NCBI RefSeq assembly: GCF_963966145.1
Contig: NC_091053.1
Span: forward strand, 5,208,001-5,272,000
Source: Tenebrio molitor
Lineage: Eukaryota; Arthropoda; Insecta; Coleoptera; Tenebrionidae
DNA length: 64,000 nt
Direction of reading: 5' to 3'
The position numbers were made by a program, and so were the translations under genes. The notes beneath the pieces were generated by a model. That model ran no database searches. It saw only the letters and a list, made by a program, of their open reading frames with translations, and had not been told where the DNA came from. Below, in pieces: positions 23,306 through 34,968 of this stretch. The first letter of the stretch is position 1. Every line of letters starts with the position of its first letter.

Positions 23306-24176
23306 TATTTGTCCAAGACAGTCACAACAAAACCTTGGGACCTTTACACACTTTTGAACTGCGGATGTTGTAAACATTTTGCAAGAGGAAACTCAATACA
23401 AGATGAAGTAATGTGAAGGAATACGAAAAAATGGAGCCGTTAATGTACAAATTAGTACATTAGTTAACGAGGGTGTTATGACACTTATTACCTACACATT
23501 CTGTAATTGCCATTACAATCGAGTAGAATATGATACTTTTTCAGGATGAACAAATTTCATCATTTTCGTTATCAGACTTCATATATTGCTTCATTTTAAT
23601 AAAAAATGTACAGAGAATGGCGAATTATCGCAACTGCAATTGTGAATATTGTGCTGTAAAGCAGAATCTTGATAATTTGCAAATGCAATTTTGCGATTGG
23701 TCAGAGGCCGTGGAGTAATGAATATCATTACTTAACAGTTTGCGGATCTGTAATTAATGCACTTATTTAATAGGAGTAGAAAAATATAATTAATACATTA
23801 TTATTTAACAGTAAAATGAGCTGATGTGTCACAACAATTTCTAGGAACTCACAAAATTTTGATCAGTTTTCACAACGTTTTAATAAAATGTTTCTGGAAT
23901 CACAGAAGTCAATTAAGTGAAAAGTTGCAAAAATTTCACAAAAAACACCAAATTGCTGTCATTGTCCCTTTCCAAATAATTTCTTAATGATTTTATTTTA
24001 CCAATATGGTTGTAATTTTTATAAATGAAAATAATGTCCCTGAATAAATTAGAGGGGGAGGATTGATTTTTTGTCTCATTATAGTTATGAGAGTAGCGTA
24101 ATAAATGTATTGTTCTCATCGATCAAAAAATTGTCCCTTTCCATAACCCCATTAATTACCATGATTATACGACACG

Positions 24177-26355
24177 ATTGGTTGTATGGCGGTGTTGCTG
24201 ACGATAATGTTTTCGAGTTACGCAAACTACAGAAAAATTTTGAAAATGATGGAAAGTATACAGTGCATTTTTTTTAACTGTTGCCATAGGGAATTGCATG
24301 GTAAAACTTATACCCCCTGTTAACTTTTGTTCTGATGAAAATATTCAAACCATTTTTGGAACAAAGTTTGAAAATTTTTTAAACTATCGGATAGATTACA
24401 ATTCAATATCCTAAACTGTCGAAAAAGTTGTGAAAAAAATATTTTCTAGCGCGCCGGAATAATAGTACGTCGAGCGGCCGCCAGAATAGCGTCCGTGTCG
24501 GCTCAACCAGCACCTGACCATCTCCAGTTTTGACTTTTGTCACTTTCATTTAAAAAATAGCGAGATCTCCTGGAGGCTATGATTAAATTAATTAGCTTTT
24601 GGAAGGCAGAACATGTAAACATTTATTTATTTAAAAAAATAAAACGTTAACGCACAAATAACTCAACAAATTAACAGAAATTATTAAAAGAAATGTTCAA
24701 AGTGTTTTCCTTCGACTGCTAGACAATGTCCCAAGCGATCTTGAAAGTTTCTTCGCGTGTTATTCTTGCCCTTAATTCCTCTCTAGTTTCTGGTTGACCT
24801 CTTATGCGTTTTTTTAACTGTTGCTGTTGGGAATTGCATGGTAAAAATTATACCCTCTGTTAACTTATGATCCACTGCAGATTTGGTGCGAATTTTTATT
24901 TTTTTTTAATAAATCATTAATAAGACTATGTAATGCATACTGTTTGAACAACGAACGACAAGCAGTTTTATTTTACTAATTTTACTCTTCAAAGTTGAAA
25001 TTAATGAACGTAAATAATTTGACAAAACACGTAGTAGGCGATATGGGAACAAAAATTAGGTTTTATATTTTTATTTTTTATTTATTTTAATCATAGCCTC
25101 GAGGAGATCTCGCTATTTATTTTTTAAATGAAAGTGACAAAAGTCAAAAGTGGAGATAGTCAGGTCTCAGGTGCTTGTTGAGCCGACAGGAACGCTATTC
25201 TGGCGGCCGCTCGACGTACTATTATTCCGGCGCGCTAGAAATATTTTTTCACAACTTTTTCGACAGTTTAGGATATTGAATTGTAATCTATCCGATAGTT
25301 TAAAAAATCTTCCAACTTTGTTCCAAAAATGGTTTGAATATTTTGATCAGAACAAAAGTTAACAGGGGGTACAAGTTTTACCATGCAATTCCCTATGGCA
25401 ACAGTTAAAAAAAATGTACTGTATGTGAAATAGATCTACAGTTGGGAAGCTTTGCCCAAGAAGAACGTCTCGCTAGATCGACCTATCGACATCGAAAACA
25501 GCTGATTGTGTTGATGTCCCTCAATCTATTGTACAACGTAGTTGGGAATTATCTTGTTGGGTTAACCCAAAGACTGAATCCAGTGGTATTTTTTGTGACC
25601 TTTACGTACCCTCGAGTTGTGGTGACCAACATGAACATAATATATTGTGTAGTTGCGTTAATGATTGAAGACCGATTCAAAATCGTCAACGAAATGTTTC
25701 ACGAGTTGGACTCCAGATCTGATACATTTTGTGTTGATGTTACCAAACTGGTCATTGTACATAGACTTTTGGTAAAAGTTTCCCAACTATTAAATTCCGT
25801 GTATACCCTCCAGTTCCTTCTGTGGATTACTCAATGTTTTGTTCTAGTTGTCAACGATGTGCATCAAGGCATCTACATGTTGTATTTTCTACATTTTTCT
25901 TTTAATTTCCAAAATACATTTGCATATGTCAAAAACTGCATCAGTTATGTTTTCGATTTGTACTATTTGTCGAAACGATCCGCAAGACTCTGTTTCGAGG
26001 TAATTTCCATCTATCAGATTTACGGGACAGAGTAGAAAATTTGATTTTAGGCAAATCGCACCAAAAGTGTTCTCTTGGGTGTTAGAATAGATGTTGGTGA
26101 TGAAAACGAACGAAACGAAGTGATTGGATCAGTTCTGAAGTTGATGAATAGGAGATTGGAGATAATTGCAGGGAAACTCTTCACTGTTAACAATTCTCTA
26201 CTCTTCTCGGCAAGTTTTCAAAATCATTTTTCAAAAAAAAAATGTGTAGTTGTGTTTTGTAGATGTGTGGATCTCTAGCTTCCTATTTGTTCGTAATGTT
26301 TCAGCTGGACATGGCTGACATGCCAAGTTATACCAACACGACGAATCAGAGTTGA
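24177..26355 (+). pseudogene. Gr9: gustatory receptor pseudogene split by a DNA element
   Basis: Homologous to Gr7. The 5' flank is present, but about 235 coding bases including the start are deleted; homology resumes at GGTTGTATGGCGGTGTTGCTG. Exon 1 is then broken by the element at 24261-25421 and continues from 25424 to 25999. Exons 26051-26209 and 26263-26355 are intact, with GCAAGT at 26210 and an ending MCGSLASYLFVMFQLD. The C-terminal 195 codons of exon 1 remain open, so decay is recent or the element insertion came late. No functional start is available. Confidence 0.9.
24261..25421 (-). mobile_element. 1.16-kb DNA transposon with ~330-bp terminal inverted repeats and TA target site
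   Basis: The left end CAGTGCATTTTTTTTAACTG and right end CAGTTAAAAAAAATGTACTG are inverted copies that extend about 330 bp inward (24261-24592 and 25088-25421). TA flanks both ends, and removing the element plus one TA restores a continuous SICEID reading as in Gr7 (SIFEID). An internal partial copy of the terminus lies at about 24809-24870. On the minus strand around 24690-24810 a decayed frame ends in HCLAVEGKHFEHFF-stop, like the C-terminus of some insect Tc1/mariner-type transposases. No complete transposase is present. Confidence 0.8.
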
Positions 26356-26659
26356 AAAATTAAAAAATCCAGCACATTTCGAAATAGCAACATTCCAAAA
26401 AAACGAATCTTTGAAAAAGAGAAAATCTTAATGTAGCATGTTTTTTTAGAACGATTTCACACTAGGCAATTACAATAAAATCTATTCTCTTCGAGTCTTG
26501 GAGTAATAGTTTTCTTCATTTTTGATCTCTTTGGCAAGCAGAACACCTTGAAAACATGACAGAAAAGGGTCAAATCGAAGAAGATCGAGTAGCAACAACG
26601 AATTCGATTCTTCTTCTGGAAGAATTAGAAGAAAAGATCAACTGAACCATCCTTTTCGA

Positions 26660-26730
26660 TTTCTGCGCCATGACGTAAACTTGATAACGAACTGCATCGC
26701 TTCCGGTTTTGATCTGTTCTTTTTTGAAAA
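26660..26730 (+). pseudogene. Short Gr1-like relic
   Basis: CTTGATAACGAACTGCATCG followed by CTTCCGGTTTTGATCTGTTC matches Gr1 TTGGACATGATCAAGAACTG/CATCACC...GGTTTTGATCTGTTC. Nothing else of the gene is clear. The remainder of 26356-27253 contains this relic, the repeat at 26915-27030 and Gr10 upstream sequence. Confidence 0.45.
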
Positions 26731-26914
26731 TGTGCAAAATTGAACGAAAACAGTTGATCCGCGTTTTTCAAGGCCACGGGATATCCAGAACGATGCGCAG
26801 ATCCGCGCATCCAACTATGCGACGCCATGTTGATTCCGTAAGCGACGTATTTCAGAATACTCCCTCTGCTCATTTTGGTCTCCTTATTATAGTCTTCTTT
26901 CTGCAGAGTAAAAA

Positions 26915-27030
26915 CACAAATAACGCAAAAAGTGAGGTTAGATTTAAACTGCTGATCCGTGGTGCGTTCACAATCGACTCTTCAACGCCCACTTTAAGGA
27001 TAAATTTAAATGAATACCCGATACTTTTAT
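26915..27030. repeat. Partial copy of the MITE at 57530 and 62507
   Basis: CAGAGTAAAAACACAAATAA and GTGCGTTCACAATCGACTCT followed by TCAACGCCCACTTTAAGG match the internal part and right arm of the element at 57530-57735. The left arm is missing. There is no ORF of its own. Confidence 0.6.
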
Positions 27031-27253
27031 TTATTCTACTAGTTTTGGTCTAATGGGAAATTGCAATCACTCGTTTCACCTTTGTAAATTACGGAAAAAA
27101 TAATCTCATTTATTTCATTAAAGTTATTCAAATAACGTACTCAATTGATTACTCCCATTGACCAAATAAATTATTTCTTTCCTTAATCCCATTAGTTTTC
27201 GTGAATGTATAAAACACCTCCAAAAGCTTAACTAACAATTTTTTACGTTGAAA

Positions 27254-28505
27254 ATGAAGCCACTCTCGTTTCTGCAAATTTTCCGACCCATGATCATCTT
27301 ATCAAAAATTGCGGGAACTTATCCTTTCAAAATACACAAAAGTAATCTAGTTTTTTGCCGAATCAAACTGTTGTACTCTATCATCTGTCTTTCCATCTAT
27401 GTAACTCTCGTAACCTTGTTCTTCATTAGTGCCCTCCACAGATTCGCTTCAGACAAGATACTGATAATTATGATCACTATCAAATGTTTCGGTTGTACTG
27501 CAGTGACGCTAGCAATCATATTCTCCAGTTTCGTCAACCACAAAAAAATGTTCAACGTGATAAGAAATATTTCCGAAATAGACGCAGAACTAATACGTTT
27601 TGGTCAAGAAGAACGCATCGCTAGGTCCAGTTATCGTCATCGAAGACTGCTGATCCTCTTGATGTCAATCAATCTGCTCTACAACATAGTTGGGGATTGC
27701 TTTGTTGGATTGACTAAAAGACACAACTCTGTAGAGTTTTTTGCTATGTTTACATATCCTAGAACTGTGGTCAACAACATGAACATAGTGTATTGTGTGA
27801 TGGCGATAATGGTTGAGGAGCGCTTCAAAATTGTCAACGACATGTTTTACAAACTAACCGTCAGATCCAGAAGGTTCAAATTTAGAGTTTCCAAACTGGT
27901 CATCATACACAGGCTCTTAGTAAAAAACTGCCAACAACTAAATTCAGTGTATTCCCTCCAGTTGCTGCTATGGATCACCCAATGCTTTGTTTTATCTCTC
28001 ACCGATTTGCACTTAGGAATCTTCTCAATTTTATTCAAAACTCTCTCCTCTGATTTTCAATCGATATTCATTTCAGTGAAGAACTGCACCATCTATCTCT
28101 TCAATTTGTACTACTTGGCGAAGAGATCAGCACGACTCTCTTTCCAGGTAATTCAGAACAATTAGAACAACACAATAGGAGAATTGAATTTTAGGCGAAT
28201 CGTTCCAAAAGTGTTCTCTTAGGCGTTAGAGTAAATGTTGAGGATGAAGATGTGCGAAACGAAGTGATTTCTTCAGTTCTGAAACTGATGAATAGAAGGG
28301 TGGAGATATCTGCGTGGAAGCTCTTCACCATTGACTATTCTCTTCTTTTTTCGGTAAGTATTGTAAGTGATTTTCTAAATTGTGAAATTCTTGTGTCTTC
28401 TAGATGTGTGGAGCTATATCTTCCTATCTCTTCATAATGCTTCAGTTAGACATGACGGATGTGCGAAGTCATCCCAACACAATGGCACACAAAAATCAAA
28501 ATTAA
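27254..28505 (+). CDS. Gr10: gustatory receptor
   Basis: Predicted 384-aa receptor. Exons: 27254-28147 (298 codons), 28195-28353 and 28404-28505, phase 0. The start is MKPLSFLQIF. It shares the fused 159-nt second exon with Gr2-Gr9, but its donor is the canonical GTAAGT at 28354, so it marks the state before the GC donor arose. Exon 1 ends LSFQ instead of LCFE. The last exon encodes MCGAISSYLFIMLQLDMTDV. It is the last plus-strand gene of the block; its stop is only 182 bp from the stop of the convergent Gr11. Confidence 0.92.
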
Positions 28506-28687
28506 GAAAATTTCATCAGAAGCTTCTAAGGGACAAAAGGAATGGACCAATGAACTAATGACCAAGTAAAGACAAAAAACCTATATTGTCTTTGCTAAGG
28601 GATCCTAAGGAGTTCTGCACATAATTAATTTGTTGATCATTGAATAAAAAAATCTATTTGATAAATATAAGTCACATTTGTCTTAAC

Positions 28688-29949
28688 TTAAACCATACGT
28701 TTAAATCCTGCATCAAGTTGAAGCAAAATGAACAAATAAGAGAAAATAGCGCAATTGATCTAAAAAATTTAAATAGTTTCTTTCCAGGTCAAGATTCTGT
28801 ACTTACTGAAAAGAGGAAGGAGTAATTGATTCCAAAAAGACCAAAGGCTGTGATTTCTAGATCATTGTTCATCAGTTTAAGAGTCGAGGCTATCACCTGG
28901 TGAAAAATAAATTGATTTGTCACAACATTTGCCACACACTTACAAAATCTCGGTCGTTCTCGTTTCTAATATCTAATTTAAGCTTCAACAACAAAGTTTT
29001 AGTAAAATTTGCCTGAAATTAGAACTGTAAAAAATTTAGAAGACACAAAGTGATTTACCTGATAGCACAGATCAGAACATCTTTTTGACAAGTAGAACAA
29101 ATCGAAAACGTTGTGAGATACATTCTTTGCAACAATTATCGCCACTGTCCACTCTTTCTGTTCTAGTAAAAGAGAGTGTGTCACGGAATGTATGTCCCAA
29201 ATTATTAAAAGAAAGCACATTGCAAACCACATTAACAATTGCAGAGAGAATATAGAATTTAGCTCTTTGCTAGTTTTGCATAAAATCTTGTGGAGGTAGA
29301 TTAGTCGATTGATCGAGCTTTTGGCAAGCCTGTTAGATTTGTTGACAGAAGCGTCTAGCAGCTCATTAACAATCTCAAATCGCTTTTGGATTATGATGGT
29401 AAAAGCAACGAAGACGACGTAGGAAGTGGTACATGCGATTCTAGGGTACATGAAAGCTCCCACGAATGTAGTCACTTTGAAATTTCTAATCCACACTGTA
29501 TGTAGATCGAACAGGATGTTCAAGACCAGTTGTTCAAAAACCAAGAGAAAGATCAAGATTTTCCTGTGTTGCAATCCCAGCTTGTAGATTCTGTTCTTTT
29601 GGCCTAAAGAGATCAAATCTGAATCGACTTGTCTAACACTCGACGACACTTCAACCAGTCCTGGAAACTTGAACACTGCCAGGATCAGGACCAAAATCAA
29701 AGTGGAAATCCATCCGAAAGAGCGAAGCATTAAAATGAAAGTGACCATCTTGGGCAAGACGCCATGCTTATGCTCTCTGAAGTAGAAGACTGTGCATAGA
29801 ATACATGTTGCAAAGCAAAGGCAAATCTGGATTAGACGCGCTTTGGAGTACACCAAGCGGCCATTTTTGTAGGTGAAAGGGCACGTGCCCAAAATTTTGG
29901 CCATGATTGTTGCCGGTCTTATAATTTCAAAGCAAGTAAAAGTGTTCAT
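28688..29949 (-). CDS. Gr11: gustatory receptor
   Basis: Predicted 373-aa receptor on the minus strand. Exons in order of transcription: 29949-29059, 29012-28944, 28896-28807 and 28759-28688, all phase 0 with GT donors. This is the four-exon plan of the minus block: 297, 23, 30 and 23 codons. It starts at MNTFTCFEIIRPA. Motifs: RSFGWIS, SLGQKNRIYKLGLQHRKILIFLLV, AFMYPRIACTTS, IIQKRFEIVNELLD, LHKILCKTSKELNSIFSLQLLMWF and DLFYLSKRCSDLCYQ. The last exon reads INCAIFSYLFILLQLD with a basic end. Intron 1 is 46 nt. Confidence 0.92.
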
Positions 29950-29971
29950 TGCTACAAGGAAATTAGTCTTA

Positions 29972-30004
29972 CAACAAAATATTTACAAGCAGCAGTATTG
30001 ATTT
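29972..30004 (-). promoter_or_regulatory. Conserved proximal motif of the minus-strand Gr block
   Basis: Read on the minus strand, AATCAATACTGCTG...TTGTAAATATTTTGTTG lies about 25-55 bp before the ATG. Versions occur at 29972-30004 (Gr11), 31536-31568 (Gr12), 33106-33139 (Gr13), 34684-34723 (Gr14, with a small insertion), 36260-36292 (Gr15), 36721-36744 (Gr16 pseudogene), 38252-38283 (Gr17) and 39862-39891 (Gr18, diverged). A TAATGAC(GTGAC) motif follows further upstream. Retention in otherwise diverged copies suggests a core promoter or initiator. Confidence 0.45.
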
Positions 30005-30239
30005 GATGGGTTTTAGGCTAATGACAAGTCGAGGCTAAACACAATTGGTTTAATAATTAGAAGGGGAGTTTTTCAGTCGATTCTTCTAATTAGAAAACTA
30101 ATTACATAATATATTTTGAGATGGTAATCAGGAAATGTTAGTTGAGTAAATAATAGGACGGAGAAACCACGACACCTTGCAATCATGTTTCGAAGGAAAA
30201 AAAAATGTTCTAAGTTTATAATTCATTGACTTTTGTGTC

Positions 30240-31512
30240 TTAAACCAAATGTCCTGAGTTCAAATCGAGTTGAAGTATTACGAATAAGTAGGAAAAAATG
30301 GCACCACTGATCTAAAAAAATCATGATAATCTAGCAATAAATCCGAATTTTGTACTCACTGAAAACAGTAAAGAATAATTGATTCCAAAAAGTCCAGCAG
30401 CTGTAATCTCTAGTTTATTGTTCATCAGTTTGAGAGTCGAGGCTATGACCTGCTTAAAAAATAAATTGATTTGGCGCGAAAAGTTCTACAAACTTACAAA
30501 ATTTCTGTCGTCCTCGTCGATAATATTTGGTTGAATTTTCAGCAACAAAGTTTTGGTAAAATTCGCCTAAAATGACAAATGTAAATAATTTAGAAGAAGT
30601 GGTGTGATTTACCACCTCGTAGCAAAGATTTGCACATCTTTTCGACAAGTAGAACAAATCGAAAACGTTATAAGATATATTTTTTGCAATAACTTCAATG
30701 ACCGACCATCGGATTTGTTCTTGTAAAAGAGTATGTATCGCGGAATGTAAGTCCCAAAGGATTAAGAGAAAACAAGTTCCAAACCACATTAACAACTGCA
30801 AAGAGAATACAGAGTTTAGGTCTTTGCTACTTTTGTATAAAATCTTGTGGAGGTAGATTAGTTGATTGATTGAGCTTTTGGGAATATCGTTAGACTTGTT
30901 GACACAAGCATCCAAAAGCTCATTAACTATCTCAAACCGCTTCTGAATTATGATTGTATAGACAATGAAGGCGACGTGGGAGGTGGTACAAGCGACTCTA
31001 GGATATGTGAAAGCTCCTATAAAAGTGGGATCACTGAAATTTCTATTCCACATTGTATGTAAATCGAATAAGACGTTGAAAACTAGTTGTTCCAAGACCA
31101 AAAGGAAAATCAAGATTTTCCTGTGTTGCAATCCCATCTTGTAGATTCGGTCCTTTTGCCCCAAAGAGATTAAATCCGAATCGACTTGCTTAACACTCGC
31201 TGTCACTTCAGTGAGTTTAGAAAATCTGAATATAGTCAGAACCAGTATCAGAAGCATCGTACAAATCCATCCAAGGGAGCGAAGCATTAATATGAAAGTG
31301 ACTACTTTGGGTACGCTATGGTGAACTTGTTTGTAATGTGTGAAGTAGAAAATCGCGAATAAAATGCTTGATGTGAAGCAAAGAAAAACCTGGAGGAGAC
31401 GGATTTTGGAATACACCAAGCGCCCATTTTTGTACGTGAAAGGGTTTGTGCCCAAAATATTACACATGGTAGTTGCCGGTCTTAAAATTTCGACGCAAGT
31501 GAGAGTGTTCAT
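30240..31512 (-). CDS. Gr12: gustatory receptor
   Basis: Predicted 375-aa receptor. Exons: 31512-30616 (299 codons), 30566-30498, 30449-30360 and 30311-30240, phase 0. It starts at MNTLTCVEILRPA. Intron 1 is 49 nt with donor GTGGTA and contains no stop, so simple ORF calling reads past it into a wrong frame. The exon 2 peptide is ANFTKTLLLKIQPNIIDEDD plus RNF. The last exon gives ISGAIFSYLFVILQLDLNSG. A pair of Gr11-like genes is implied by shared SLGQKDRIYKMGLQHRK. The 3' half is nearly identical to Gr13. Confidence 0.92.
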
Positions 31513-31816
31513 TGTTACAAAGAAATTGTTTCTTCCAACAAAATATTTACAACCAGTAGTATTGATTTGGTGTTTTTACTGCTAATGACGTGACTAAGCT
31601 AAACACAATGTGGTAGGAAATTAGAGCAAGTGGAGTAGAACAAGCAATTTTTTGTGAAAAAATAGGTCTTTGTCCATCATTTATTAAATAGCAGGGCGGA
31701 TAGACCATGATATCTCTAATATTGTTTTTCAGCTCGAAGAAAAAATTTCTAAGTTGATGACTTATCGACTTCCATATTCCCTAATGGCTTTTCAAAAAAT
31801 TGGGGGTTGCATAATC

Positions 31817-33083
31817 CTAAACCACACGCTTTGATCCCAAATCGAGTTGAAGAATTATGAACAAGTAGGAAAAAATAGCACCACTGATCTAAAAAAATCA
31901 TGACAAACTCTCAATAAATCCGAATTTCGTACTCACTGAAAACAGTAAAGAATAATTGATTCCAAAAAGTCCAGCAGCTGTAATCTCTAGTTTATTGTTC
32001 ATCAGTTTGAGAGTCGAGGCTATGACCTGATTAAAAAATAAATTGATTTGGCACGGAAAGTTCTACAAACTTACAAAATTTCTGTCGTCCTCGTCGATAA
32101 TATTTGGTTGAATTTTCAGCAACAAAGTTTTGGTAAAATTCGCCTAAAATAACAAATGTAAATAATTTAGAAGAAGTGGTGTGATTTACTACCTCGCAGC
32201 AAAGATCTGCACATCTTTTCGACAAGTAGAACAAATCGAAAACGTTATAGCATACATTCTTTGCAATTACTACAAAGACTGACCATCGACTTTGTTCAAG
32301 TAAAAGACCATGCATCGCAGAATGTAAGTCCCAAAGGGTTACGAGAAAACAAGTTCCAAACAACATTAACAACTCCAAAGAAAATATAGAATTTAGGTCT
32401 TTGCTAGTTTTGCATAAAATCTTGTGGAGGTAGATTAGTTGATTGATTAAACTTTTGGAAAAACCGTTTTTGACACAAGCATCCAAAAGCTCATTAACGA
32501 TCTCAAATCGCTTCTGAATTATGATCGTATAGACAATGAAGGCGACGTAGGAGGTGGTACAAGCGACTCTAGGATATGTGAAAGCTCCTATAAAAAAGGG
32601 CCTACTGAAATTGCTATTCCACATTGTATGTAAATCGAACAAGACGTTGAAAACTAGTTGTTCCAAAACCAAAAGGAAAATCAAGATTTTCCTGTGTTGC
32701 AATCCCAACTTGTGGATTCGGTCCTTTTGCCCCAAAGAGATTAAATCCGAATCGACTTGCTTAACATTCGCTGCCACTTCAGTGAGTCTAGAAAATTTGA
32801 ATACAGTCAACATCAGTACTAGAAGCATCGTACAATTCCATCCAAAGGAGCGAAGCATTAATACGAAACTGACTAATTTGGGCAAGTTTGAGCGACCTTT
32901 TTTGTAATCTGAGAAGTAGAAAATCGCGCATAAAATACTTGTTGCGAAGCAAAGAAAAACCTGGAGTAGACGGATTTTGGAGTACACCAAGCGCCCATTT
33001 TTGTACGTGAAAGGGTTTGTGCCCAAAATATTACACATGGTAGTTGCCGGTCTTAATATTTCGGCGCAAGTGAGAGTGTTCAT
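31817..33083 (-). CDS. Gr13: gustatory receptor
   Basis: Predicted 373-aa receptor. Exons: 33083-32193, 32143-32075, 32026-31937 and 31888-31817, phase 0. The start is MNTLTCAEILRPA; the GTG two codons before it is not a plausible start. Motifs: RSFGWNCTMLL, GAFTYPRVACTTSYVAFI, IIQKRFEIVNELLDACVK and DLFYLSKRCADLCCE. The last exon reads ISGAIFSYLFIILQLDLGSK. Exon 2 and its surroundings match Gr12 almost base for base, and the 5' half and downstream flank match Gr14. Confidence 0.92.
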
Positions 33084-33388
33084 AGTCACAAAGAAATTGT
33101 GTCTTCCAACAAAATATTTACAACCAGCAGTATTGATTTGGTGTTTTTACTGCTAATGACGTGACTAAGCTAAACACAATGTGGTAGGAAATTAGAGCAA
33201 GTAGAGTAGAACAAGCAATTTTTTGTGAGAAAATAGGTCTTTGTGCATCATTTATTAAATAGCAGGGCGGATAAACAATGATATCTCTAATATTGTTTTT
33301 TCAGCTGGAAGAAAAAATTTCTAAGTTGATAACTTATTGACTTCCATATTCCCTAATGGCTTTTCAAAAAATTGGGAGTTGCATAATC

Positions 33389-34661
33389 CTAAACCACACG
33401 CTTTGATCCCAAATCGAGTTGAAGAATTATGAACAAGTAGGAAAAAATAGCACCACTGATCTAAAAAAATCATGACAAACTCTCAATAAATCCGAATTTC
33501 GTACTCACTGAAAACAGTAAAGAATAATTGATTCCAAAAAGTCCAGCAGCTGTAATCTCTAGTTTATTGTTCATCAGTTTGAGAGTCGAGGCTATGACCT
33601 GATTAAAAAATAAATTGATTTGGCGCGGAAAGTTCTACAAACTTACAAAATTTCTGTCGTCCTCGTGGCTAATATTTGGTTGAATTTTCAACAACAACAT
33701 TTTGGTGAAATTCGCCTGAAATGACAAATATAAATCATTTAGAAGAAGCGGTGTGATTTACCACCTCGTAGCAAAGATTTGCACATCTTTTCGACAAGTA
33801 GAACAAATCGAAAACGTTATAAGATACGTTCTTTGTAATAACTACAAAGAGTGACCATTGCATTTGTTCAATTAAAAAAGCATGTATCGCAGAATGTAAG
33901 TCCCAAAGGGTTAAGAGAAAACAAGTTCCAAACAACATTAACAACTCCAAAGAAAATATAGAATTTAGGTCTTTGCTAGTTTTGTATAAAATCTTGTGGA
34001 GGTAGATTAGTTGATTGATTGAGCTTTTGGAAAAACCGTTATAGTTGTTGATAGAGGCACCCAAAAGCTCATTAATGATCCCAAATCGCCTCTGAATTAT
34101 GATCGTATAGACAATAAAGGTAACATAGGAGGTGGTGCAAGCAACTCTAGGATATGTGAATGCTCCCATTAAAAAGGGCCTGCTGAAATTGCTAGTCCAC
34201 ATTGTATGTAAATCAAACAAGAAGTTGAAAACCAGTTGTTCCAAGACCAAAAGGAGGATCAAGATTTTCCTGTGTTGCAATCCCAGCTTGTAGATTCGGT
34301 CTTCGTAGCCCAAAGAGGTTAAATCCGAATCGACTTGCTTAATACTCGCTGTCACTTCAGCCAGCCTAGAAAATTTGAATACGGTCAGAATCAGTATCAG
34401 GAGCATCGTACAAATCCATCCAAGGGAGCGAAGCATTAATACAAAACTGACTAATCTGGGCAAGTTTGAGCGACCTTTTTTGTAATCTGAGAAGTAGAAA
34501 ATCGCGCATAAAATACTTGTTGCGAAGCAAAGACAAATCTGGAGTAAACGCATTTTGGAGTACACCAAGCGCCCATTTTTGAAGGCGAAAGGGTTTGTGC
34601 CCAAAATATTACACACGATAGTTGCCGGTCTTAAAATTTCGGCGCAAGTGAGAGTGTTCAT
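33389..34661 (-). CDS. Gr14: gustatory receptor
   Basis: Predicted 375-aa receptor. Exons: 34661-33765 (299 codons), 33715-33647, 33598-33509 and 33460-33389, phase 0. It starts at MNTLTCAEILRPA. It differs from Gr13 mainly in SLGYEDRIYKLG, IIQRRFGIINELLGASINN and AFLIEQMQWSLF, changes concentrated around the predicted loops. The exon 2 peptide is ANFTKMLLLKIQPNISHEDD plus RNF. Downstream sequence (33084-33388 and its equivalent after Gr12) is near identical between units, indicating recent tandem duplication. Confidence 0.92.
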
Positions 34662-34968
34662 AGTCACAAAGAAATTGTGTCCTCCAACAAAATATAAATA
34701 TTTACAACCAGCAGTATTGATTTAGTGTTTTTACCGCTAATGACGTGACTAGGCTAAACACAATTGGGTAAGAAATTAGAGCAATTGGAGTAGAACAAGC
34801 AATTTTTTGTGACAAAATAGGTCTTTGTCTATCATTTCTTTTAATTAAAAAAATAATTACAAAATGTAAATGGCAGGGTTAATATACTCAGCTCGAAGAA
34901 AAAATATCTTAGGTTATTGACTTTTACATCCCCTAATGGGTTTTCAAATAAGTGGGGGTTGAGTAATT

